Source: an uncultured Victivallales bacterium (GTDB taxonomy: Bacteria; Verrucomicrobiota; Lentisphaeria; Victivallales; UBA1829). Taken from it: a stretch of 64,000 nucleotides of DNA. Where the stretch lies: positions 32,329-96,328 of the forward strand of contig CAKUDG010000009.1 in NCBI GenBank assembly GCA_934644965.1, given 5' to 3'. The position numbers and the translations under genes are program-made. The notes below the pieces were generated by a model, which was given only the letters and a program-made list of their open reading frames with translations, was not told the DNA's origin and made no database searches. Every line of letters begins with the position of its first letter. Within the stretch, counting starts at the first letter, position 1. Below are positions 44,266 to 52,644 of the stretch, piece by piece.

Positions 44266-45137
44266 TCAGGAAGCGCTCCTTTCCCCTCCGCCGCGGCGGC
44301 CTTCCCGCCGGACGACTCCTTCTTCTTATCAGGTGATGCAAGCATATGATTCTCTAGAACTTCACACGAAAGCAGCCTCCCCGTCTCCGGACGCCATTCA
44401 CTAAGACGCCCTCTTTCCGGAGCATATCCGCTCACCACAATCCGCTCTCCCGCCGCGTCCCCTTTCCAGACCAGAGAAATCTGCACAGGCTCCTTTTCCG
44501 GACGGAGACTTTCCATATAGGATTCCCACGGATCCTTTTCAAGAGCCGGAACTCCTTCATGATCTCCGGAAAGATCGAAATTCGTCAGGAACACTTCCGG
44601 CTCCGAAAAGCGCACACGGTTCCGCGCCGCATCCGAAAGATGCAGCATGCGGCTCAAAACGTAGTCCACCGCCTCCCGGTTCGCCGCCTCCAGTTCCAGA
44701 TTCGCAGGAATGTAGTTCTTCACCAGCACCCTGTTCGGCCACCAGAAACGCATCGAGCGCTCCCCTTCCCCGGTCACAACCACTTTGGCTCCGAGATCCG
44801 GAGGAGACCACACCACACAGCTGTGCATATAGTCCAGGGCGGCTCTCCGGGGAAGATTTTTCGGAGTGTCCATCCCGACATGTTCAAAATCCGTCGGCTG
44901 AAAAGCGTAATGAGGGTAGATCACATTTTCGTAGATTTCCGGATCGGTATAACGGATGTAGTTTCTCTGCACCTCCGTCAGTTCGCGCAGGTGATCCAGC
45001 GCGAAATTTCTGGCCTTCTCCACAGCCTGCTGCGACTGATCGTGGTAACAGCCCGCACCCAAAAAAAGAAGACAAAGCAGGAGCAGAAGACTCTGCAACA
45101 GTCTTTCCCCATACACTGGCATGAATGCTTTCCTCAT
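44262..45137 (-). CDS. Predicted lipoprotein, function unknown
   Basis: A 291-residue protein with a hydrophobic segment (about 12-30, LLQSLLLLLCLLFLGAGC) ending in a lipobox, so C31 or nearby is probably lipidated. No family is recognised; the body has tryptophan and tyrosine-rich strands and a charged C-terminal tail. The start at 45137 is chosen because the signal sequence follows it; an in-frame start at 45182 would add 15 residues. It is coupled to yicC by a four-base overlap and follows the heptosyltransferase by 122 bases. Confidence 0.78.
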   Translation of the reverse strand: MRKAFMPVYGERLLQSLLLLLCLLFLGAGCYHDQSQQAVEKARNFALDHLRELTEVQRNYIRYTDPEIYENVIYPHYAFQPTDFEHVGMDTPKNLPRRAALDYMHSCVVWSPPDLGAKVVVTGEGERSMRFWWPNRVLVKNYIPANLELEAANREAVDYVLSRMLHLSDAARNRVRFSEPEVFLTNFDLSGDHEGVPALEKDPWESYMESLRPEKEPVQISLVWKGDAAGERIVVSGYAPERGRLSEWRPETGRLLSCEVLENHMLASPDKKKESSGGKAAAAEGKGALPE

Positions 45138-45259
45138 GCGGACAGACACCTTCCTCTGACATTTTGTCCCGTTATGTTCCAACTGGCTTTCTCCAGCTCT
45201 TTACTATAACTCCTCATCCCGGATGCCGCAACTTCCGCAGAGGCCGATTTTGCGCTTTT

Positions 45260-46363
45260 TCAGAACGCCCCGAGCGATTCCAGTGCGCGGATCACGCTTT
45301 CCGGACGGACCGCATCAAAACATTCCTTGCTCCCTTTCGGACAGACCCGCCGGAAGCAGGGACTGCAGGAGAGTTTCCGGTAGACGATTCTCCACCGACG
45401 TGAAACCGGAGAAGTCGCCGCACAGTCGGTGGATCCGAACACGGCCACTCCTTTCGCCCCGAGTGCTCCCCCCAGGTGCATCACTCCGCTGTCATTCGCC
45501 ACAACCGCCGCGGAATGTTTCAGGAGCAGCATCAGTTCCTCCAGAGTGGTTTCTCCTGCCAGACAGTCCGCCTGTCCGGAAGGAAGTCCAGCAAGGGTTC
45601 TTTCCGCCACGTCCCGTTCCGTTCGCGAACCGACGCTGACCACCGCACCGCCACGTCCGATCCATTCCTCCGCCACCGCGTGAAAACGTTCCGACGGCCA
45701 GCGCTTCGCATCTCCGTACGCCGCTCCCGGTGCCAGGACAAGCAGTTTCTCACGGGAAAGAAGTTCCGCCACGCGGGGAGAAAGGACCTCCTTCTCAATC
45801 CGCGGAGACACCTCCGGCAATTCCCCATCCCAGGGCTCCGCCCCCAGCAGCGAGGCCAGAGCCAGATATTTCGCCGCCTGATGCGGCTTGTTCAGCACTC
45901 GGTCGCGACGCGCAGGAAAACGCAGGGAGCGAGTCAGAAACACCCCACGGCAACGCGCAGACGCACCGAACAAACGCGGAATGCACGCCGCCTTCAACGC
46001 CATCGCATCTCTCAGGGAATTATTGAAAAGAACGCACGCCCCACTATGCAGGGAGCGGATGGACTGCCACTCCCTCCAGCTCGGGAAAGCATGTGCGTCT
46101 CTCAGCGGAATCACCACATCCACCAGGTCCAGCGCACGGTACAGCGGAGCCAGTCCGGACGGGCATAGCGTGAAAAGGCCGCAGCTGCGGGGAAGAAGTT
46201 TCTTCAGCTGGCGCATTGCCGGAAAGGTCATCACAGCGTCTCCCAGCCAGTTCGGAGTCCGCACCAGCAATCCGTCCCGCCAGTCGTGCGGATTCATCGG
46301 GAAGGGATTGCTTACGGGAATATTTTCCAGTTCCGGAATTCGGATTTCCGCTTCTTCATTCAT
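45260..46363 (-). CDS. waaF: Glycosyltransferase family 9, LPS heptosyltransferase
   Basis: A 367-residue cytoplasmic glycosyltransferase of family 9, which adds heptose to the LPS inner core. The N-terminus after a 28-residue extension has LLVRTPNWLGDAVMTFPAMR, and the C-terminal domain holds GVMHLGGALGAKGVAVFGST and CSPCFRR. WaaF-type assignment is favoured by the PNWLGDAVM motif; WaaC or a related donor is possible. AAGGAGAAGG stands just before the ATG. It opens the six-gene operon. Confidence 0.9.
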   Translation of the reverse strand: MNEEAEIRIPELENIPVSNPFPMNPHDWRDGLLVRTPNWLGDAVMTFPAMRQLKKLLPRSCGLFTLCPSGLAPLYRALDLVDVVIPLRDAHAFPSWREWQSIRSLHSGACVLFNNSLRDAMALKAACIPRLFGASARCRGVFLTRSLRFPARRDRVLNKPHQAAKYLALASLLGAEPWDGELPEVSPRIEKEVLSPRVAELLSREKLLVLAPGAAYGDAKRWPSERFHAVAEEWIGRGGAVVSVGSRTERDVAERTLAGLPSGQADCLAGETTLEELMLLLKHSAAVVANDSGVMHLGGALGAKGVAVFGSTDCAATSPVSRRWRIVYRKLSCSPCFRRVCPKGSKECFDAVRPESVIRALESLGAF

Positions 46364-46616
46364 TTTCCTTCTCCTTCTGATCCATGCACTGTTCCTGTAA
46401 ACTGTTATTCTACACCGTCATACGCAAACTTGCAATCATTTTTTGCATTTTCAGAAAAAAAAGGGAACTTTTCCTCCTTACCGCCTGTCCAAGCATTTTG
46501 AAAACACTCGTTCCAAATCAGGAGTAAAATGTAAAGCGGCGGAAAACAGACGGAATTCTGCCGGGGAAAAACTGAAACACAGGAGACGTCCACACAAAAA
46601 AATAGGAGTAACTGCC

Positions 46617-46808
46617 ATGAGAAAAGCTCAAGTCCTTCACCGGATCCCGAGATCGCAGGAGTTACTCAGACGCAATTACGCAGAGTTCTTCCTGCATCTG
46701 AACCGTTACATGGAGCAATACAAGAAAAACCGCGAAAACGGTGAACTGCAGACAACTGATGATCCTTCCCTCCGGAAGGAAGTGCTGGAAAACGGCGTGA
46801 AAAAGTAG
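46617..46808 (+). CDS. Small basic protein of unknown function
   Basis: A 63-residue protein (MRKAQVLHRIPRSQELLRRN to ENGVKK) with charged, probably helical sequence. AGGAG stands 8 bases before the ATG and a strong terminator follows 33 bases after the stop, so it looks like an independent short transcript. No family is recognised. It is surrounded by divergent and convergent unrelated genes. Confidence 0.72.
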   Translation: MRKAQVLHRIPRSQELLRRNYAEFFLHLNRYMEQYKKNRENGELQTTDDPSLRKEVLENGVKK

Positions 46809-46841
46809 TCGGTTCCGCCATTCAAAACAAGTCCCCTCACG

Positions 46842-46889
46842 AGGGCGCCGGGTTTCCCTCCCTTTTTCCCGGCGCCCTCCCTTTTTTTC
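46842..46889 (+). terminator. Strong intrinsic terminator
   Basis: GAGGGCGCCGGG at 46842-46853 pairs perfectly with CCCGGCGCCCTC at 46868-46879, followed by seven T. It ends the 63-residue protein gene and may serve the convergent GH36-like gene as well. Confidence 0.9.
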
Positions 46890-46956
46890 ATCTTCTCCGC
46901 GGAGAGTGAAAAAGACAGGGGAAAACAACCGGGCCGGACACACACCGCGGGACGCG

Positions 46957-48687
46957 TCAGAAACGGATTTCTGCAAATCCGCCGCACGGGACGGCCGTCC
47001 CGGGTTCCATTTTTCTCCCCGAAGGATCAAAGACACGCGCCTCCGCGGGGCAAGAGAAGAATTCCCTTTCGGCAAGATTCAGCAGGAAACACTTTCGGCC
47101 ATTTCCGCAGCTGTTTTTCTTTCCTTTTCCGGCAAGACGCATCCATTCCCCTTCCGCGCGTGCGGAGTCCAGAAGAATCGCGACTTCCTCCTTCTCCCCC
47201 GCGACCGCGACGCGGACAAGATGATCGCAGAAATATTCCACGCTCCAGTGTCCGTTCCGGAACGTTTCCAGATGCGCCAGATAAAAGGCGATCCAATGCT
47301 TCACAACGGCGCGGAGATCTTCTTTCAGGCATGAAAGATCCATGGAAAACATCGGGACCCCGGCCAGAGAGGCGATCATGTGCCTGGCCACATTCATCGG
47401 GGTCTCGTCTGCGTGAAAATACACCGGATCCGCATGAACGGGGACGGAATCCCCGAGGATCAGGCGGATCATTGCAATCCGGTGAATGTTCTCCAGATAA
47501 TCAAACGGCACGTCCCCTGCCCGGAACTGAGTCGCATAAGGCAGCATGCCGGGTGTGGCGTAATGCTGGCGGAATTCGATGAGGGCATCCTTCTTCATCC
47601 CGCGGATCCGGGTGATGAGGCGCTCCAGATACCCGGCGATGACACGGCTCCTCGGAGAGGTGACGGATGGCCTCACTGTGTCCAGGAAGTCGATTTTCAA
47701 CCCGTCCAGGTTCCATTCCTTCATCAGGGAAAGCAGACTCTCCTCCGCATGGCGCGCCGCGGCCGGTTCCGCGGGATCCATCACAACGCTTCCGGAAATG
47801 CAGGGCAGTCTCCCCGCCTCGACTCCTCCGGCGACATTCAGAATCTCCGCAAAGGCTCTGCTGTTCTTCCCGAGGAAGAAGGGCGCCACCCAGAGGAGAT
47901 ATTTCAGTCCGCGTTCCCGGGCACGGCGGACATGTTCACGGAAGCCGGGAAGTTTGTTTTCCGAAACACGCCAGTCTCCGATATCGCAGTACCAGTCGGG
48001 AAGTTCCTCCGGCGTGACGCGTTTCATCCGGTCGAAGCACCATCCGTCGTCCACGATGAATGTGCCGAACCCCATGTCCGCGGCGAGTTCCGCATTGCGT
48101 TCCAGGTACTCCATGCTCAGCGCCGCGTGCACGGCGTACCAGGTACAGTACACCGGTTTCCAGGCGGATTCCGGAAATGCGGGGATCCCCTCCTTGAGAA
48201 CCAGAGATCGGTATTCGGATAGAAGGTCCTGCCAGGGGAGAGCTTCTGTCGAAACAAGAAAATCAAAGCCTTCCGGGGACGCGGATGCGTCCGCGGCCAC
48301 GGAAAAGACCACGTCATAACGGGAAAATTCCTGATTCATGGCGGCGTTCACGGAAACATCGTCTTTCAAACAAGTCAGGGCGAAGGCTGCGCGGTTGCGG
48401 CCGCCCTGCTCGAAAAAGGTCAGATAGGGAAAATTCCGCTGAAGTCCCGACTGGAAGGAAATCCCCCATTCCAGATGCATCACCGGACGGTACAGCTCCG
48501 GCTGCCAGAACCCGTGCAGATCCAGAATCTCCAGCTCGAAACAGAGATTCAGCACTCCTCCTGAACAACGCTCCAGGTCCTCCCGCGTCACTCCGACACG
48601 CAGAAAGGATCCTCCATTCTTCATCGGTTCCGGAACCGCGGAGCGAATTTCCTCTCCGGAATCCATCCGGCAAAGACGTACTTTCAT
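46957..48687 (-). CDS. GH36-like glycoside hydrolase (alpha-galactosidase superfamily)
   Basis: A 576-residue protein without a signal peptide, so probably cytoplasmic. A short N-terminal beta domain precedes a barrel with FIVDDGWC, LKYLLWVAP and LDGLKIDFLDT. D333 there matches the clan D nucleophile, and D392 in RAGDVPFD matches the acid/base; the 59-residue gap equals that of known GH36 enzymes. The C-terminal beta domain ends with ARVFDPSGRKMEPGT. It would release alpha-galactose or a similar sugar from imported oligosaccharides. The exact substrate is unknown. Confidence 0.86.
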   Translation of the reverse strand: MKVRLCRMDSGEEIRSAVPEPMKNGGSFLRVGVTREDLERCSGGVLNLCFELEILDLHGFWQPELYRPVMHLEWGISFQSGLQRNFPYLTFFEQGGRNRAAFALTCLKDDVSVNAAMNQEFSRYDVVFSVAADASASPEGFDFLVSTEALPWQDLLSEYRSLVLKEGIPAFPESAWKPVYCTWYAVHAALSMEYLERNAELAADMGFGTFIVDDGWCFDRMKRVTPEELPDWYCDIGDWRVSENKLPGFREHVRRARERGLKYLLWVAPFFLGKNSRAFAEILNVAGGVEAGRLPCISGSVVMDPAEPAAARHAEESLLSLMKEWNLDGLKIDFLDTVRPSVTSPRSRVIAGYLERLITRIRGMKKDALIEFRQHYATPGMLPYATQFRAGDVPFDYLENIHRIAMIRLILGDSVPVHADPVYFHADETPMNVARHMIASLAGVPMFSMDLSCLKEDLRAVVKHWIAFYLAHLETFRNGHWSVEYFCDHLVRVAVAGEKEEVAILLDSARAEGEWMRLAGKGKKNSCGNGRKCFLLNLAEREFFSCPAEARVFDPSGRKMEPGTAVPCGGFAEIRF

Positions 48688-48733
48688 GGCAATCTCATCC
48701 TCTTACGGCACCGGGAGCAGCTTTTTTCCCTGT

Positions 48734-48772
48734 CCCGTTGTTTTTCCCCGTTGTTTTTCCCCGTTGTTTTTT
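48734..48772. repeat. 13-bp tandem repeat, three copies
   Basis: CCCGTTGTTTTTC repeats three times (period 13), some 45 bases upstream of the GH36-like gene start and on the far side of the 49054 gene. The other parts of this 366-base divergent gap hold the promoter at 48936. Confidence 0.85.
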
Positions 48773-48935
48773 CTTTGATTAGTCGCTGTTTTCATCCGGA
48801 GTCCGCAGACTCTGAAGTATTCTGATTTCACTGCAGATGTACTGTACATGCGTGTGAGTTTTTTTCCAGTCACGCCTTTCCGCTCCGCGTTTTTCCGGAA
48901 AGAGGAAGGCTCGCGCCTTGTGCGGAAATTTCCGT

Positions 48936-48964
48936 TTGACATTCCCGAAGCCCCCGGGTATTGT
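48936..48964 (+). promoter_or_regulatory. Sigma-70-type promoter for the sugar-binding lipoprotein
   Basis: TTGACA at 48936-48941 and TATTGT at 48959-48964 with a 17-base spacer containing the palindromic run CCCCCGGG. About 90 bases separate it from the start codon. Confidence 0.55.
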
Positions 48965-49053
48965 ATCCCATACTCCTGTTTTGCGGAAAATATATCACAA
49001 CACCGGAGATCGGATAAAAAATCAAAGATAAAGAATGAAAGGATTTTCTGGAT

Positions 49054-50070
49054 ATGATGGATATGACACGCCGGACGTCTCTCCTTTTCCGTTGTTTCAC
49101 ACCGCTCTTCCCTCTTTCCCTTCTTTTCCTGTTTGTCCTCTCTACGCTCTTCTGCGGCTGCGGTAAAGAGGAGGGGAAAACGGGGAAACTGAAAATCGGA
49201 GTCTCCGTCCCCGCCGCCTCCCACGGCTGGACAGGCGGCGTGCTCTGGCATGCGGAACAGGCGAAACAACGCATCGAATCGGGAAATCCGGATACGGAAA
49301 TTCTGCTCACTTCAGCCGCGACCGCCGCCGAACAGGTGGAACGCATTGAAAACCTTCTGGCAAGGGGAATCGATGCACTCGTGGTCATGGCCCAGGAACC
49401 GGGACCCCTCACCGGAATCTGCGGAGAAGCCAAAAAACAGGGGGTGTATCTTGTGGTGGTATCGAATCCGCTTTCGGAAGCGCATCAGGATGTGTTCGTC
49501 AACGGAAGCAACCGGAGTTTCGGGAAAGCGGCGGCGGAAGCGACAGGGAAACTTCTGAACGGGAAAGGCGATATTCTCGTCATGGAAGGAGTCCCCTCCC
49601 CCATCAACACGGAACGCGTTTCCGCCTTCCGGGAGGAACTGGAGAAATCCTGGCCGGAAATCCGGATTCTGGAATCCCAGGCGTCCTACTGGAATGCGGA
49701 AAAAGGACTCGCCCTCATGGAGAACTTTCTCCAGAAGCACCCGAAGATCGACGCCGTATGGACCGGAGACGACGATGTCCTGAGCGGCGCAGTCAAAGGC
49801 TACGCTGAATCCGGACGGACCGATCTCAAGGCCATGATCGGAGGCGGCGGAGCCAAAAACGTCGTCAAACGCATTCTGGATGGAGACCCGCTCGTCAAAG
49901 CCACCGTTTCCTATTCTCCGGCGATGATCGAAACCGGCATGGACCAGGCCCTTGCCGGACTCCGAAACGGGAAAGTACCCCCAGAAGGAAAAAAGGAAAT
50001 CATCATTCCCTCCGAAATCATCACCCGGGAAAATGCGGAAAAATTCTATTTCCCGGACTCCGTCTACTGA
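49054..50070 (+). CDS. Periplasmic sugar-binding lipoprotein (ribose-type type 1 SBP)
   Basis: A 338-residue protein with a signal peptide and lipobox (LSTLFCGCGKE), then a periplasmic binding protein type 1 fold. Key segments are LKIGVSVPAASHGWTGGVLW, NLLARGIDALVVMAQEPGPL, VVVSNPLSEAHQDVFVNGSN and IDAVWTGDDDVLSG. Such proteins capture ribose-, xylose- or similar sugars for ABC importers. No ATPase or permease gene lies nearby, so it is either served by a distant transporter or acts as a sensor. The start is one of three ATGs at 49054, 49057 and 49063. Confidence 0.9.
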   Translation: MMDMTRRTSLLFRCFTPLFPLSLLFLFVLSTLFCGCGKEEGKTGKLKIGVSVPAASHGWTGGVLWHAEQAKQRIESGNPDTEILLTSAATAAEQVERIENLLARGIDALVVMAQEPGPLTGICGEAKKQGVYLVVVSNPLSEAHQDVFVNGSNRSFGKAAAEATGKLLNGKGDILVMEGVPSPINTERVSAFREELEKSWPEIRILESQASYWNAEKGLALMENFLQKHPKIDAVWTGDDDVLSGAVKGYAESGRTDLKAMIGGGGAKNVVKRILDGDPLVKATVSYSPAMIETGMDQALAGLRNGKVPPEGKKEIIIPSEIITRENAEKFYFPDSVY

Positions 50071-50202
50071 TCCCGCCCCGCCCTCCGGAACAGAAAAACC
50101 GGACAATTCCCGGAGAAGACACCACACAGGATTTGAATAATCCTGCGCCAGGTGCTACAGTACCGCGTCCCCAGCAACCAGAACTAGCGGAGCGCCGATG
50201 GA

Positions 50203-51147
50203 ATGAAGTTGAGTTTTATGCTTTCCCGGGAATGTATCCTCGCAGGCATCAAAGGCGGGGAAAGGGGGAAACGGGATATCCTCACAGAACTCGTTACCGC
50301 CCTCTCCGAAAATTCCCCGCTAGCGGATGAAGCCATCTCCACCGCCGAACTGGTGGACGCTCTGCTTCTCAGGGAAAACGAACTTTCCACCGGAGTCGGC
50401 AACGGATTCGCCTTTCCACACGTCCGCCTCAAAGGGATCAAGGGAGCGTACATTCTTTTTGCCACCTGTCCGGAAGGAGTCGAATTCGCCTGCCCCGACA
50501 ACAAACCAGTCCACTTTCTTTTTCTGACGGTCATTGCAGAGGAAAACGCCAATCTCCTTCTCCAGACCCGCGCCTCCCTCATGCGCATGCTCCTGCCGCT
50601 CAAGGCCCGTGAAGAGGTGCTCAGGCTCGACACGCCTGAAAAAATCTGGAAGTACATCGACCGCAGCGGCACCGCCATCAGCAAGGATATCGATGCAAGA
50701 GACATCATGTGCCCCCAGATCGGATCCGTCGGGATCGGCATGACCCTCTGCGAGGCGGCGGCCGCACTGCATAAACACCACTCGGACGCGCTGCCTATTC
50801 TCGATGAACACAAAAACATCGTCGGCGTTCTCAGCTGCCGGGATCTCTTCCGCCATACCATGCCGGAATTTTTCTTCCGGATGAAAACGCTGTCCTTCAT
50901 GAAGCACATGGATCCCTTTGAACAGATGCTCCCGGAAGGAAGAAAACTCCGCGTGCGGGACATTCTTCCGGATTTGCCCGAATTCCGCCAGGTGCCCCCC
51001 GACGCCACACTCCTGGAACTCCTCTTTGAAATCTGCGCCCACAACGCAAACAAAATCTATATCGTGGACAAAGGGAAACTCTGCGGAGTCGTCAACCGTT
51101 TTGCCGTTGTGGACAAAATCATCACGGAACAGGAGGGAACAGAATGA
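50203..51147 (+). CDS. PTS EIIA domain fused to a CBS-domain pair
   Basis: A 314-residue cytoplasmic protein. Residues 1-150 are a PtsN/fructose-type EIIA domain with the phosphorylation site H73 in GVGNGFAFPHVR. Residues about 160-310 form a CBS pair (DARDIMCPQIGSVGIGMTLC, DALPILDEHKNIVGVLSCRD, NKIYIVDKGKLCGVVNRF) that could bind a nucleotide. It is coupled to the downstream permease by an ATGA overlap, so a regulatory role toward transport is more likely than sugar phosphorylation. GGAG lies 11 bases before the start. Confidence 0.88.
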   Translation: MKLSFMLSRECILAGIKGGERGKRDILTELVTALSENSPLADEAISTAELVDALLLRENELSTGVGNGFAFPHVRLKGIKGAYILFATCPEGVEFACPDNKPVHFLFLTVIAEENANLLLQTRASLMRMLLPLKAREEVLRLDTPEKIWKYIDRSGTAISKDIDARDIMCPQIGSVGIGMTLCEAAAALHKHHSDALPILDEHKNIVGVLSCRDLFRHTMPEFFFRMKTLSFMKHMDPFEQMLPEGRKLRVRDILPDLPEFRQVPPDATLLELLFEICAHNANKIYIVDKGKLCGVVNRFAVVDKIITEQEGTE

Positions 51148-52544
51148 TTTCCGGAACCGAATGCCTCCTCCTGCCGCAGCTTCCCCTGGCGCTTTCCTCC
51201 GCTCCCGCCGCCGCGGCTTCAGCCGGAATGGCCCAGGGGACGGCTTCCGATTTCGCCTTCTGGGGCTCGGCCGCCGTTTTCACACTGGTTTTGATCTTCT
51301 TCATGCTGCGGCGTTTCATTTCTCCGGCAGTGACGGTCATCCTGGGGCTTTTTGTCTCTCTGATCTGCGGATTCACGAACTTTCAGGCCGCGTCCGCCTC
51401 CATTGACCTGAATGTGCTGTTTCTGGTGGCGAGCATGATGATTTCCACGTCCATTCTGACCGAATGCGGATTTTTTGAATGGGCGGTGATCGGCATGACA
51501 AAACTCCTGAAGGGAAACGTCTTTCTCATCCTGTTCATGATGCTCGTCACCGCCATGGTGTTTTCGGCGTTCCTTGACAACGTGACGGTCATGATTCTGA
51601 TGATACCCCTTGCGATCATCATCGCCAAGGCTCTGGAGCTTCCCGCCGAACCGATTCTGATCGTGGTTCTGGTGGCAGCCAATCTGGGGGGAGCCGCCAC
51701 GCTCCTCGGAGGAATGCACAACATGATTCTCGGAGCGCAGACGGATCTGACCTTCAATGATTTTGTTCTGAACGCGGCGCCCTGCGTCATGGGGATCGGG
51801 ATCGTCTTCATTCTTCTGGCGACTCTTCTGCTGTCGAAGCGTCTGCATGCGCCTCCTGCGATCCGGACCAAGGTGGAGGATTTCCATGCGGGCGCTGCGG
51901 TGCTCAATCTGAAACGGATGCGTTCGGCTTTCGCGATTTTCGTCCTGATGATCGCGGCCTTCGCCCTTCAGGCGGTGATCCGGATCGAACCGGGAGTGAC
52001 CGCCATGCTCGGGATGGCGCTCATGCTGGCCATCTACAGACCGCCGACGGACAAACTGGTGCGTTATCTCAATCTGGAAATCCTGATTGTCCTGATCGGC
52101 TTCTTCATCCTGACGGGGGCTCTGCTGCAGAACGGAGTCATCGAGGCTCTGGCAAAGGGCATTCTCGCACTGGGGGGGGATCATCTCTTTGCCATCTGCA
52201 TGATTGTTCTCTGGGGCTCGGCGCTTCTCTCCTCCTTTATCGACAGCATTCCGCTGACCCTGGTTCTGGTGCCCCTGGCCACGCGCTGGATCGTCCCGGA
52301 ACTGGGGTTGCCCTCCGACGGGAGCAATCCGCTGTTCTGGGCCATTCTGTTCGGAGTCAGCCTCGGCGGCTGCGGTTCGCTCTTCGGTTCGCCCGCCAAT
52401 ATGTTGACCTACACCATGGCGCGCGCCAACGGCTGTCCCATACCCGCAAGACGTTTCTTCTACTGGGGATTCCCTCTCATGATTCTCCAGCTCGGACTTT
52501 GTTCCCTCTATCTTCTGCTGCACTATTTCCTGCACATGATCTGA
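51144..52544 (+). CDS. ArsB/NhaD (SLC13-like) ion permease
   Basis: A 466-residue inner-membrane protein with about 12 segments. It has the two inverted halves of the ion transporter superfamily: SAFLDNVTVMILMIPLAII with AANLGGAATLLGGMHN, and SSFIDSIPLTLVLVPLA with SLGGCGSLFGSPANML. These are the substrate/cation-binding hairpins of ArsB/NhaD and OCA2-like proteins. The ion carried is unknown (Na+/H+, dicarboxylate or oxyanion). Translation is coupled to the EIIA-CBS gene. Confidence 0.88.
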   Translation: MISGTECLLLPQLPLALSSAPAAAASAGMAQGTASDFAFWGSAAVFTLVLIFFMLRRFISPAVTVILGLFVSLICGFTNFQAASASIDLNVLFLVASMMISTSILTECGFFEWAVIGMTKLLKGNVFLILFMMLVTAMVFSAFLDNVTVMILMIPLAIIIAKALELPAEPILIVVLVAANLGGAATLLGGMHNMILGAQTDLTFNDFVLNAAPCVMGIGIVFILLATLLLSKRLHAPPAIRTKVEDFHAGAAVLNLKRMRSAFAIFVLMIAAFALQAVIRIEPGVTAMLGMALMLAIYRPPTDKLVRYLNLEILIVLIGFFILTGALLQNGVIEALAKGILALGGDHLFAICMIVLWGSALLSSFIDSIPLTLVLVPLATRWIVPELGLPSDGSNPLFWAILFGVSLGGCGSLFGSPANMLTYTMARANGCPIPARRFFYWGFPLMILQLGLCSLYLLLHYFLHMI

Positions 52545-52644
52545 GTCCGGCGGACAGAGTCAAAAGACGAAAGAAGCCAGAACACATTCTCCGGAACCGG
52601 AGAGAAAACGCCTTTTGTGCAATGACTGGAAGGAGACGCATCCC

